DNA of 64,000 nucleotides from Xiphias gladius (Eukaryota; Chordata; Actinopteri; Istiophoriformes; Xiphiidae), in NCBI RefSeq assembly GCF_016859285.1, contig NC_053410.1, positions 399,694 through 463,693 of the forward strand, written 5' to 3'. The notes beneath the pieces are model-generated. The model did no database searches and had not been told where the DNA came from. It saw only the letters and a program-made list of their open reading frames with translations. Positions 52,757 to 63,551 of this stretch are shown here, piece after piece. The position numbers were made by a program, and so were the translations under genes. Numbering within the stretch: the first letter of the stretch is position 1; the number at the start of each line of letters is the position of its first letter.

Positions 52757-54728
52757 GTGAGATCTGCCCGCCAACAGGTGACGGAGGTACGGGTGGAAAG
52801 TACGAGGGTGACCTGTCTCTGTCTGATAGAAAAAGAAAATCAATAATCGCTCAAGTAATGGACAGAAGATAGTTGGTAAGAGGGGGGGGGAGCAGGAGGA
52901 GGAGGAGGAGGAGAAGACAGAAGGAGAAGAAAAAGGCAAAGAAGGAGGGTAAGAAAAAGGAGATGGAGGAGAAGGAGAAGAAAGAAGGAGGAGGAGAAGA
53001 AAAAAGGAAGACAAGAAAAAGGAAAAAGGGGGAGAAGGAGAAGAAAAATAATAAGGAGAAGAAAAAGGAGGAGAAGAAAAAAAGAGGAGGAGGAGAAGAG
53101 AGAAGGAGAAGAGAAGGAGAAGAAAAAAAGGAGAAAGAAGGAAGAGGAGAAGAAAAAGGAAAAGTAGGAGAAAGAGAAGAAGAAGGAGAGGACAGAAAGA
53201 GATGAAAAAGGTAGACAGGAGAAGAAGGAGGAGAAGAAGAAGAAGGCAAAGAAGGAGAAGAAAAAGGAGAAGGAGGAGAAAGAAGAAGGAGAAGAAAAAA
53301 GAAAAGGGGAGAAGAAGAAAAAGAAGGAGGAGGAGAAAAGGGAAAAGGAGAAGAAAAAGGCAAACAAGGAGGGTAAGAAAAAGGAGAAGAAGGAGAAGAA
53401 AAAAGGAAGAGAAGAAAAAGGAAAAAGGGGGAGAAGGAGAAGAAAAATAAGGAGGAGAAGAAAAAAAGGAAAAAAAAAGAAAAAAGGAGAAGGAGAAAGA
53501 AGGAAGAGGAAAAGTAGGAGAAAGAGAAGAAGGAGAGGACAGAAAGAGATGAAAAAGGTAGACAGGAGGAGGAGAAGGAGGAGAAGTGTGTGAGATGTGG
53601 CTGTGTAAAGTTACTGCTTCTGTCTGAGAAATGTAGAATTAATGCTGCATGTTCTGACCCTCGGCTCTGCTGCTGTACAGGTAAATCCCGAGTGGACAAA
53701 TGTCTGCGGTGAGGACGAAGGTGTGACGTCCCGAACGCGGACGGTTGGAAAACGCTGTTTTAACCAACTGTCATCAACGCTGGACCGAATAAACGGGAAC
53801 CTGCAGGGTTTCGTTATTCTGTCCACCCCGCGTCTTCAGCAGTCTCACCTGTCTCTCTCCTCCAGGTGATGGGCCTCCACCTCCCCGAAGCTCCTCCCCC
53901 TGACAGCGACGAGGAGGAGGACCCTGAGGGGGCAGCGGCCCTGAGGAGCCGAGCCTCCATCCCCATGGACGCAGGTCAGTCCTCCGCGTGTCCTCTACGG
54001 GCTCCCGTACTGTTCCTGTTTCACAGACGTCCGCGCGTTTTTCTGTATTTAGGAAAGAATCCCACCACCTGAAACTGTTTCCATGGTTTTCCTCTCAGGT
54101 GCTTCATATTAAAAAAACAAAACAAAAAACAGCGCAAAAATGATTCGTCCCACTTTCTTTAAGAAGATTTACAAATGTAAATACATTTTCTTGAGGTTTT
54201 CACTTTATTTACGTTTCCAAATCTTATAAATCGAATCGCTGGTCTCATCTTTAGTGTAGATGATTATAAATATCATGTAAAAACAGTGTCAGTGACAAAA
54301 TAATACTAACTCAGGGTTTTTTTCCTGAGCTTTCAACCACATCTCACAGACCTTTGAGTTAATGTCAGAAGACATTTTTTTTCTAAACTCTTGAAAATGA
54401 CAAACAGAAAACTTGTATATCCAGTTGAATATTGTGGAAAACCCGGTACATCCCTAAAGTTCTTTGTCTTCATTTCCAAACGTAAACCGTTGTTGTGAAA
54501 AATGTAATCTGAAAAAGATATTCGGATGACTTCCTGTTCCCCGCAGACCACGTGGAGCTGGTGAAGAGGACGATGGCGGCCGTGGCGTTGCCGTCTCTCG
54601 GCGTGCCGGCGTGGGCCCAAGAGATCTCCGATGACCAGTGGAAGGACATGGTCCAGCACACGCTGCAGAGCCGGCAGAGCGCCGGCGCCCTGCGCCTCGG
54701 CCGCAGGAGCAACATCAATGGGCCCTGA
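52352..54728 (+). CDS. mea1: Male-enhanced antigen 1 (three coding exons)
   Basis: Exons 52352-52756, 53866-53974 and 54547-54728 join in frame to 232 codons (231 aa; human MEA1 is 185 aa). Conserved blocks are [12 protein letters not shown] in exon 2, [17 protein letters not shown] and SIPMDA in exon 3, and [20 protein letters not shown] then [16 protein letters not shown] in exon 4. All are diagnostic of MEA1. The first about 100 residues are low-complexity glutamate, glycine and arginine. The start is uncertain: ATG at 52352 is used here, and ATG at 52532 (MELGG) is an alternative that gives about 171 aa. The biochemical role is unknown; expression in testis gave the name. It converges with ppp2r5d, the same arrangement as in human. 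Confidence 0.92.
52757..53865 (+). other. mea1: mea1 intron 2, mostly a purine tract
   Basis: GTGAGA donor to TCTCTCCTCCAG acceptor. The middle is occupied by the purine-only repeat described separately. No alternative exon is visible. Confidence 0.8.
52875..53585 (+). repeat. ~700-bp homopurine (GGA/GAA/AAAAAGG) tract
   Basis: The plus strand is almost entirely A and G over about 700 bases, with degenerate GGAGAAGAAAAAGG-type units and only scattered pyrimidines. The opposite strand gives long serine/phenylalanine open frames and this strand gives lysine/glutamate/arginine frames. Both are artefacts of composition. Such tracts can form triplex DNA. Confidence 0.93.
53866..53974 (+). CDS. 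mea1: mea1 coding exon 2
   Basis: 109 nt from TCCTCCAG to GTCAGT. It codes for [20 protein letters not shown] and [16 protein letters not shown], aligned with the human GLHLPDPPLESEDEDEEGA block. Confidence 0.9.
54547..54728 (+). CDS. mea1: mea1 last coding exon
   Basis: 182 nt after CCCCGCAG, starting with [15 protein letters not shown] and ending GRRSNINGP then TGA. It carries the conserved tryptophans of the [11 protein letters not shown] motif. Confidence 0.92.
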
Positions 54729-54875
54729 ACACACCACGGCCACTTCAGGGACACTGACACAGGGTCAGGAAAGAACAGGATGAAGGTGACTTTATAAATG
54801 TGAGACAGAGACACCTGAGAGTCATTCTGTCAGACTCCACCAGTGAATCACAAACAGCAGTTTTTCTTTACTCGC

Positions 54876-54881
54876 ATTAAA
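54876..54881 (+). terminator. Poly(A) signal ATTAAA, candidate for mea1
   Basis: Lies 148 bp after the mea1 stop and is followed by a T/GT-rich stretch (GCTGTTGAATGTTTTTAATT), a suitable downstream element. AATAAA at 55161 is the alternative. Confidence 0.45.
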
Positions 54882-55319
54882 ACTTTCAACTTTGCTGTTG
54901 AATGTTTTTAATTTTACTTTTGGTTTTTTTAAAATCACATCCACTTTTCTCAAGTCTCTTTTTTTTTTTTTTTTTTCTCTCAGACTCGCTCTTGAACCTT
55001 TAACCCACAGTTCAGCTTTATGATCAGAATCCAGGGTTTGTAGTCTTTGAGGATGGGGAACGCGTCCTCCGTGTCCTCGTGCTCTGGGTTGTTTGTGACC
55101 TGGAGTTTATTTTATTGGCCGATTCCAGTATTTTCAGACTCTATTTCTTTAACGCCAGTAAATAAATAACGACTAAAGGAGAACGACGGATTTGTGGCAG
55201 TGAGTCGGTCAAAACCTGGAATCAGATTTAGGGAATTTGAATCTTCAGATAACCTTAAGGATCAAAAATTCCTCCGTTGGTTGAGAATCGAGCCCAAATG
55301 ATCGACAGTGGGTTTTTAC

Positions 55320-55450
55320 TGCTGGTTGGATAAAACAAGACATCTGAAGATATCACCGTTTTTAGCTGTTGTCTGATGTTCGACAGACCAATTGATTAAT
55401 TGATTGACATAATAATTGACAATGACTTATGATCATTTTCCTGCTTCTTT
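55320..55450 (-). mobile_element. MITE-like repeat (GCAACTAA-CGATTAATC family), reverse copy
   Basis: GGATAAAACAAGACATCTGA, AGATATCACC and GACAGACCAATTGATTAATTG then ATAATTGACAATGA are the reversed family order. Edges are approximate. Confidence 0.5.
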
Positions 55451-56454
55451 GGCCAAATAAACCTTTAAAAAAAACCCCACTGGATTATTACGAAAATGTG
55501 TCGTCGTGAAGACGCCGGGATTCTTGGGACCTGGACTTTAATGTTGATAGATAAAACAATCAGTTAATTAGGGCAGTGTCTTTTAATTTATAAAATTAAT
55601 TTTCTGATCATTTCCTCGATTCACTGGAAACTCACCATCTCAGTTGCTCAGAGTCCAGGCGACGTCTTCAACACGGATCGAGGTTTTCATCAACGTTGTG
55701 GTCAGTTAGTTTCATTATGGTTCAGAAAACAAAACTCACTTAACTTTCTTGTGCCTGTTTTCGCCTTAAATACTGTCACATTTTCAAAAATGTAAAAAAT
55801 GATCCGAATCAGCCTTAAAACCGACAGGACGTAACTCGCCTTCGTTTCCTTGAACCGCCCAAACGCTCAGAAATGCGACGAGGGACACGGGTGTTTTCGG
55901 GCGCTGCCCAACCTGGTTTTGAAAGACCGGTACGAGTTACATTTGCTTGACGGCCGGACAGGCGACACACAGATGCTGCGAACAGACAGAGCGGAGCACC
56001 GCAGCCGCTGCCTGTGGTTGTTCGCTTGAGGTCAGGTTCGGAGGCCGAAGCTGCTCTGGAGGTTTCTACCACCGGTTTCCCGGAGCCAGTTCCAGACCAT
56101 CGCGTCTCTTCATTGAGGCGTGAAGCGTTTTTAAATCCAGGAAACGGCGAACTGAACTTAAAGCTGCTGCACACCTGTAGACCAGCAGCACAGGTGGCTC
56201 CACTTGTGCTGCCCGAGTAGAGCTGCGGGAAACAGATCCGTTATCAGGAGAAAGCGACGGTGATCTGAACGGATGAGCTCGAGAAAAGCGTCCGGAAAAG
56301 AAAAAAGCAACGAGCGCTGCAAAGATGGAAACGTCAGTTGAACGACCGAAAAGAAAGAGAGAGAAAGTCTCTGGTTTTTCTTCTCGGTTGTGAAGCGGTA
56401 AACTACGTTTTGAGTTTCCAGACTTTCTGGACAAAGTGTCATTTCTCACTGTTT

Positions 56455-56545
56455 TCTGTTTGAACCAAACCAGATTATTAATCGATTAATCGAGAAAACA
56501 AATCTGCAGATGAAGCCGACGATGAAAACAATCAGTCGCAGCTCC
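56455..56545 (-). mobile_element. MITE-like repeat, short reverse copy
   Basis: ACCAGATTATTAATCGATTAATCGAG then ATGAAAACAATCAGTCGCAG corresponds to one end of the same family. Confidence 0.5.
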
Positions 56546-56777
56546 GATCTTCGTAGAAGCGAAGGAAAGTTTGAAAGGCGATTTACTGACGTCCGGTTCT
56601 GTTTTCAGTGTGAAATGTTGAACATTTGGGATAAAATCACATTCCACCCGAAAGCCTTTGATTGAAGTGTTGACCTTGTTTTTAAAGATTTTGTGTGTGT
56701 GTCTTGATTTGAAATGACTTTGTCCGATCGCGTGTGAGAATCTACTCAGTCAAACTCTGATTGTCAAACATGTCCAC

Positions 56778-56793
56778 TTTATTTCTTTTTATT
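56778..56793 (-). terminator. Minus-strand poly(A) signals (two AATAAA)
   Basis: TTTATT at 56778-56783 and 56788-56793 gives two AATAAA hexamers on the minus strand. Just upstream on that strand, TGTACAGA and TGTACATA words resemble Pumilio sites, which are frequent in 3' UTRs. They could end the ppp2r5d transcript, giving a 5.4-kb 3' UTR, or a separate minus-strand transcript. Confidence 0.4.
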
Positions 56794-57430
56794 TTCTTCT
56801 GTACATACATGAACATCTGTACAAAATCAGACTTTCATACTAAGTAATGCTCCACCTAAGTAAAGTACAGCGTATGTACAGGATGATGGGAAGCAGCGTT
56901 CAGATTTGAGAGTCGGGACTCGAGGGGAGAGATCGCCGCCAACGCTTCGACTTCGCCGCTGGACAGAAACCTCCGTCCTTCTTCATGTAGTCACGTCCGA
57001 CGTCGGGTCCTCATCTCGTCCTCCGGTCGGTCAGACGTCGTATCTCCTGAAGTTTTGTTTTTTTTTGGGGGGGGGGCGTCTTTAAAGGCTCACATTTGAA
57101 GCAGTTTTCATTGGGTTTGGTTCAAGCGTCCACCTTTCAGCTTTGGGTTGATTCTCGTTTCACTGGACGCTGGTTTTTCTTCTCGGGGATCGACCGAGTC
57201 GGTTTTTACTCGTCCGCAGGTTTTCAGTCTGAACAGCGGCTCGGTCAAAACCCTGCAGAGAACCGATCCGCTCCGTCCTCTCGAAACCTCTAATCAAAGG
57301 ATCGAATGGCGTAAAACAAGAACACGACGGGGACAGAGCTCAGGACCGACGAGCGTCCGCCGGGCGGAGAGACGAACGCCTCCCACGCAAGCCGCGTCGT
57401 TCACCTTTACGCACTGTGCGTGCAGTTTAT

Positions 57431-57446
57431 CCAGCAGGGGGCAGAC
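57431..57446 (+). promoter_or_regulatory. CTCF-like motif
   Basis: CCAGCAGGGGGCAGAC matches the vertebrate CTCF core consensus closely. Plus orientation. Confidence 0.5.
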
Positions 57447-57751
57447 CACAGACAACATCTTCAGATTCAAACCAAACACGGAGGCAGGTGAGGTAACGTG
57501 GGAAATGCAGCACAGACACCGGGTGTGAAAAGCAAATACATCAGCTCTGTGACTGGGATCACAGAGCTGACCGGTTCCCTATTCAGGACTCTGTCCTCCA
57601 TCTTTCTTCCACCTCAGAAAGCTCCCGACCACGTTCTCGCTGCAGACGGGTCGTTAGTCTACGGTTTTCTGCTGCGAGTCTACAGGCTGACCGATGACAC
57701 GGACTCTAAACCCGCTGTACGCCAGGGTGTGTGGGTGCGGCTAAGTCCGCG

Positions 57752-57768
57752 ACCAGTGGGGGGCAGTA
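57752..57768 (+). promoter_or_regulatory. CTCF-like motif
   Basis: ACCAGTGGGGGGCAGTA fits the CTCF core with one or two deviations. Plus orientation. Confidence 0.4.
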
Positions 57769-57861
57769 AACAGGATGTAAAGTATCGGCGCCAGACTCTG
57801 AAGGGATCTCACCGTCAACAGCAGCCACCTCCTCCGTGGTCTGGCTCAGCAGCGACCCCTG

Positions 57862-57878
57862 ATCTGCCCCCTGCCGGA
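57862..57878 (-). promoter_or_regulatory. CTCF-like motif
   Basis: The minus strand reads TCCGGCAGGGGGCAGAT. Orientation is opposite to the two motifs just upstream. Confidence 0.4.
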
Positions 57879-60800
57879 CGAATGTTTAAACGACGCGGCC
57901 GCCGGTCTCGGGGCCACGTCGTCAAAAGCAAAGTCCTCCCTGAGCGGTCGAAGACAACGTCGCTCGGCTCTCAGCTGCGGCTCCTCTTCCGGCTCCAGAG
58001 CTGCGGGGGCCATTTTGTCCAGCGGCGGGCGAGAGAGAGAGCGGAGCTGTCCCTCCACCGGAAAGCTCACCGGCTTTGATTGACAGCTGATCTCGGAAGG
58101 ACACGCCCACACGACGGCGGGAAAAACGAGCGGGGTGTAAACGTCACAGGGCGGGGGGCGTGGCCGTGGAGGGGGGCGTGGCCACGAGTCAATCTACATG
58201 ACAATACCCAGCACGACAATGGGCGCAGGCGGAACCGCTCCGCCGCGCCACGCGTCTGAAGAAGAACGAGCAGAACCAACAGATTTTTCTTTTGAAGAAT
58301 ATCGCTTAGGCGCTTCGTTTAGTCGAGCAGCGAGGTTAGACGGGCCAAAGGTCACGGGAAATGAAAGCATTGGTTAATACGAGGCTTCGTCGCTCAAAAG
58401 AAAAGACGGATTAATGCTCAGATCAAAGTCGTGGCTGTGGAACTTTTTGTGCCTCGGAATTATTGAATTTACATTATTATTAATTAACCAGCCTGTTACG
58501 GAGGGAGCCGTTTGGTGATTTGTTCATGTCACAGAAATGCGTTCGCCAAACTGCGTTTTATCACGTTGAATGGTCCAAAAACCGTCCTTCTCCACTCCAT
58601 GCAGTTCTAGCCTACAATCCTGCACAAAATGCAGTTAAGGATGTTCGCTGTGAAACGCACGACGTCTCGTCTTGTATTTCACAAGAATTATTTAATTTCA
58701 CCGAGTGTCAAGTAACGGCCATGATACACTTAAAGGCCAAATGTGAGTATTTTATCAGAAATAATTCACTCTGACGATACTCGGCGCTTCCTGTTAGAAA
58801 AAATGCGCTTTCATGGCCCAAAAAACATTTTTGTCAAGAAAAATGACCTTAAATCGACCTCAAGTATTTTCTGACTGAAAAAATAGTGAAATTAATTTTT
58901 TCTCTTAGTAAGAACAAGTTTTTCCCATTTATCTCATTCTCTCTCAGCAAAGATCCATTTAATTACATTTACTTCCTTTGTCAGGAAAATAGCCTTAATG
59001 TTTATCGGGTTTTAACTGAGCAAAAAAAACCAACTCATAACATGCTAACGAGTTTCTCAGGAAAATGCACTTTAGTGACATTCAGCTGCTTTTTTCTCAT
59101 TTTTCAAAACGTTTGGACCCAGTATATCATCAACCCGCATTTGTGACATGAGCCGTTCACAAAATGTTAAGAAACCGAAAACACATTTTGCTTTTAGTAA
59201 AATGTCGCAACACTTAACGCATGTAACGCCACAGAAGAGAGACTGACAGAGCTGGTAGCTACTTTGTGCAACATGATGCCCTGAAATACACACATTTCTT
59301 CCATTAACACACAAATAAATTCTGTAATAACGTGGTAACTGTAGAACGAACAGAATGATTCTCTTCTCTACATTTTCTGTCTGTTACAAGCTTTTCGCGG
59401 CACGCGACACTAGCACTAACTCTAGCCGAAACAGGAGCCGGGACGCGTTTAGCTACGATTTCTGGTTAAAATGACACTTTTCCTGGACGCGGTGTGAAAC
59501 GGTGTGAAACGGTGTGAAACGGGCTTTGAGGTTTTATCGGAGCTGAACGTGCCCCAGACGATTAGTAAACAAAATTTACACAGCAGAGGATCATGGGAAT
59601 CTGAGTCTGCAGTGAGAAGAACAGACAGGACGGAGATCAGAGAAGATTTGAGTTTAAAACTGCAGCTGAAAAACCTTCATGTACATTAATCAGTAACATC
59701 TGGTTCAACTTAAAAAAAAGACGATTAAAAGTTTAAATTTGTTGTTTTCAATTGTGAAACTTAAAATTTACCATATAAACTGCTGAATGTTTTCTTTTGC
59801 TCTGTGAGACGTACAACAAACAAACAATCAATCACGTTTATCAGCGCTCACGGGTTTTAATTCTGCTCAACGTGTGACGTCCCAGCTTTCATCATGTTGG
59901 GATAAAATCTCACACTTGTGTTTGTTGTAAACTGAATTTGTTACAACGTCCCATTTATGATATTCTGTGATTATTAGGTCCTGTAACAAAATCAGTGAAT
60001 ACTTAAGTACTTAAATTATGATAAACTTTCATGTGGTTTGGTTCAGCAGCCGGACAGATGAACATTCAACACCACCCCGGTCTTCACGGGAATGCGTGGG
60101 TGGAGTCGGAGTCGGCGGCATTTTCTTTGGGAGTCGATGTGGATTCGTACATTTGTGAAACAGTTGCTTAAACTAACGCTTCAACAAACACTGACGGTGA
60201 GGATTCACACTGAAACACTTGCACCAGCTCAGATCTGAGCTACTTCTTCAGTTGCATAATTTCCTACATCCCTTGAACGTCTCTCTGGTGGAGGAGTCTG
60301 TGTTGGACCTTTGACCTGAAGAGCGACGGCTACATCCCTACAGTTTTGGTGGAGCGTCGTCGCTCAGACAGAAACGTGGAGAACATTCAGACCAGGTTTT
60401 TTTCTTTAAGTGCTTCCAGTGGACAAAGGACAAAACAACACTGAACCGGTTTCTGACAGGAAACGACCCCTCATGCAAACGACGTCTCTCATTGGTTAAA
60501 ACTCGCCGACGAGGTGTCGTAACGCCCACATCAAAATAAAACAAACGCACCAGAGAAACCTAAAAAAAAAAAATCACGTTGGTATCAAACTTTTCTTCTG
60601 TCAGGGGGAACAGCTCCCTCCCTGATTTACTGGATTCTGATTGGACGTCTACATTCACTGTCTCCTTGTCGCCGTCAGTTCGTCTAAAGCTGCTTCAGTC
60701 TCGAGTCCACCTCAGATCCAGGCTGACAGGTGATTGGTCGGGTCAGGTGGCGGGAGTGGGGCTCTGGAGTGGAGCGGCTGTCGGAGAACTGAGTGAGTCG

Positions 60801-61146
60801 GTGAACTCATCTGTGCTGCGTTCAGGTGTCACGGGACAGAGGTGAAGTGCTGGAGCTGTTTTCCACTTCAGGAACCTGGAGCTTCACAGAACCTAAAGAA
60901 CCTACGAGGTTTAGGTTCTAGGTTCTACCTTGTGTTTCCACTGTGACAATTGTCGTAACTTTAGCGGCAGAATCGACAACAACGGAATAAGTGGAGCTGA
61001 TTTTCTTTGCATTTACACGAGTAAATGAACGAGTGTTCATCTCCAGCTGCAGAAGAAGTTTGACAGAATGGATCAGGGAGTGGAAGAGACCGACTCCAGA
61101 CCAGCTCTCCAGACCCGACTCAGTCCTTCAGGACAGGCCGGCTGTC

Positions 61147-61310
61147 AGTAGAGCTGCAACTAATGATTAATCGTTCATTCTATTAAACGTATAAACATTG
61201 TTTAAAAAAAGGCCCCTCACAGCTTTGTAGAGTCAGAGGTGACGTCTCCAACACCCAAATTCTTATTATATTCAGTTTACTGTGATGTATGACAAAGACC
61301 GGCAGCTGAC
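61147..61310 (+). mobile_element. MITE-like repeat (GCAACTAA-CGATTAATC family), forward copy
   Basis: AGTAGAGCTGCAACTAATGATTAATCG then AGAGGTGACGTCTCCAAC are hallmark words of this family. It is the clearest copy in the window. Confidence 0.6.
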
Positions 61311-61962
61311 GGTCTCTGCTCCATTCGTCCGTCTCCTGAATTCAGGCGCACCGAGCCGTCTAATTCTTAAAAAGCTGTTTTCACGTGAAACCGATCAGCG
61401 TCCGCACCGACAGAGTCCCCAGGTGGCGAGCTCTGTCTACAGTCAGACACCTGGACAACGTGAAAACAGGTAGATCCCTTCTTCTTCGTTTGGTAAAGTC
61501 TCACTTTTCCACGAACACACTGAAACACCGAGCTACACGTTAACATTCACACACTGAGACTAGTTTTGGGGGGAAAAAAAAGCCTGTTAGTTTAGTTTGG
61601 ACGGAGGCTGAAACAGCAGACGTGCGTAAAACCTGCATTTCACTTGTCAAGTGGAAACAGTGGAAGCAAAGGCAGAACCAGAGACAACAGATACACCTCG
61701 AGACACAGGCTTTGTAGTTCCCGCAGTGGAAAAGGCCTGTTGGTGATGCGTTCAGGGTCGTGACGCTGCGTTCAGGTAACGTCACACGAGCTGGTCACCT
61801 GGCAGCGTTCATGTCTAGCACGTGCAAACGGCGTGGCAACGTTTCAACAAACAGCAGCAGGTGCGTGAAGCGGAGATGAAGGTGCAACATCACATCGGAC
61901 CGCTGACACTTCAAACACCACGTGGACAGACGGAGCTTCTACAGAGTGTCCTACTTGTTATC

Positions 61963-61980
61963 GGCCACCGGGGGCAGAGG
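61963..61980 (+). promoter_or_regulatory. CTCF-like motif
   Basis: GGCCACCGGGGGCAGAGG matches the CTCF core. It lies 180 bp beyond the ppp2r5d stop codon. Confidence 0.45.
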
Positions 61981-62157
61981 TGAGAGGCTTTTTCTTTTTT
62001 TTTTTTTTTCTTTTTTTTTTTTTTTACTTTGAACGCAGCGTCAGCTCCGTCCTGATCTGACCCCAGACCAGTTTCTCCACGACAGCTTTAACTTCCTCCC
62101 CAGAGAGACGGACGGGAGGGGGGCGGAATCGGGCTCAGAGGGGACCGCCCCCCCCGG

Positions 62158-62295
62158 TCAGAGGGCCTCCTGATTGGCTGTCAGGTACTCCTCGGCTCTC
62201 TTGTGAGCCTCCAGAGCTTTGATGGTGTAGACGTCCTGCGGCAGCTCCGACTTCCTCCTCATCAGGACCTTGTCCTTCTTCAGATCCTTCAGACC
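62158..62295 (-). CDS. ppp2r5d: ppp2r5d last exon
   Basis: Acceptor GGTCTGGTTTCAG ends at 62296. 45 codons follow, ending NQEAL then TGA (62160-62158). Human ends SQEAL. Confidence 0.93.
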   Translation of the reverse strand, partial: GLKDLKKDKVLMRRKSELPQDVYTIKALEAHKRAEEYLTANQEAL

Positions 62296-63482
62296 CTGAA
62301 ACCAGACCGAGAGTCTGAGAGATGATCGAACACCCTGCACAGTCTCATTTTATTACTCTACTATCATGCACGGAGCATTATAAGGGTACTTCTTTTTCAG
62401 TGTAATCAACCACACAACAAAACCCGATCTGACATCACACTAAACCAACAACAACATTTCACAGGTGACGTCCTCCTGCACAGGTCGGACTCGAGGCACA
62501 GTGGGTCCGTCTAAATAACAACACTGTCACAGTCTCGAGCATTTATGTACAGGTTCAAAGCGGCATCCAGAGCTCAGAGTGTCCCACAATTCAGCAGGGT
62601 GTACTGCTCCACATCAGTCCAGGTGTTGGTGGTCATGAGTCTATACGCTGGTTTCAGGGCCGACAGTAGTCGGCAGTGTGAGCAGCACAGAGCCTCCACA
62701 GATGGTTATCACCTAATGTGAATCAGTTCTTCTTAGTGACACTGATATGAATCACATCACATATCAGACACTGTCAACAGAAATATTAAATACCATCCTT
62801 TCTATCAAAGACTTGGAGGAACATGTTCCATCCTCAAAAATGTGATCAGACAGAAACCATAGAAATAAAATCCTGTTCTGTCTCTTTTGTGAACAGTAGA
62901 CCCACATGTCTCTGGAGGAATCATATTCCTCCTCTCAGCTCCCTCTCAGTTTTCCCTGTGCTCTGGCTGTAACTGCGATACTGTTCGTGTTTGTTCCAAC
63001 AAATCAACCTCCACACTCTGAGTTCTTCCAGACGCTGTGACACTGTGGCAGTTTCTGCAAATACTTCAGAAATACTGCAAGTGTGTGTGTGTTCGGATGG
63101 ATCCTAGCCCCCCCCCGCTGTCAGCATCAGACAGAAGGTTAAGCCAAGGCTTAGACAAGCATATGTTCTGATTGGTCTTTTAATACGATGTGTGTTTTTT
63201 ATCCACTGGTTGTGATGCTGCTTTGAGTCAAAGGTTTGTCCGTTACACCAGGAACTTCATGGGTTTCACTGCTTAGTTTGTGTTTGTGTTCAGTAATGTG
63301 GTGTCTTATTTCACACCCTCCCAACTGAAATGAATGTAGTTTGTACCTGGGTTGTCCCGTTAATTAAACATAAATTCCGGATGTACATAATCCATCGTGA
63401 ATCTTTGACTACTTGACTTCTTGTTCACTGCGTCCGTATTTGAAGCTAACGAGGGACTGACACCACTCCCTTCTGTTTTACT

Positions 63483-63551
<69 letters not shown>

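Larger units (their letters stand above)
54729..56760 (+). other. mea1 3' UTR and intergenic DNA
   Basis: Candidate poly(A) signals are ATTAAA at 54876-54881 and AATAAA at 55161-55166, with a poly(T) run at 54960-54976 between them. MITE-like copies lie at 55320-55450 and 56455-56545. The DNA at 55800-56450 is CpG-richer but shows no convincing exon. Confidence 0.5.
56880..58330. promoter_or_regulatory. CpG-rich segment between mea1 and ppp2r5d
   Basis: CpG dinucleotides are dense throughout, with CTCF-like motifs at 57431, 57752 and 57862 and a YY1-like AAAATGGCC word on the minus strand near 58009-58020. Open frames (57498-58079 plus, 57846-58112 minus) lack recognisable family motifs. I treat it as regulatory or UTR DNA of unknown role. 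Confidence 0.4.
58331..62157. other. No recognisable gene; downstream of ppp2r5d stop
   Basis: Mixed DNA without host exons. It includes three tandem copies of GGTGTGAAACG at 59489-59521, a MITE-like copy at 61147-61310, a CTCF-like motif at 61963 and a poly(T) stretch at 61988-62025. Part may be ppp2r5d 3' UTR. Confidence 0.45.

Noticed and set aside
52840..53699. Minus-strand frames of 175 and 282 codons rich in Ser, Phe, Leu and Pro, and plus-strand Lys/Glu/Arg frames
   Set aside because: They follow from the homopurine tract in mea1 intron 2, where stop codons are rare by composition. They have no domain and the flanking mea1 exons show the tract is intronic.
57498..58079. 193-codon plus-strand open frame
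   Set aside because: No recognisable motif. It lies in a CpG-rich block where stop codons are naturally depleted, and codon-position bias is not apparent.
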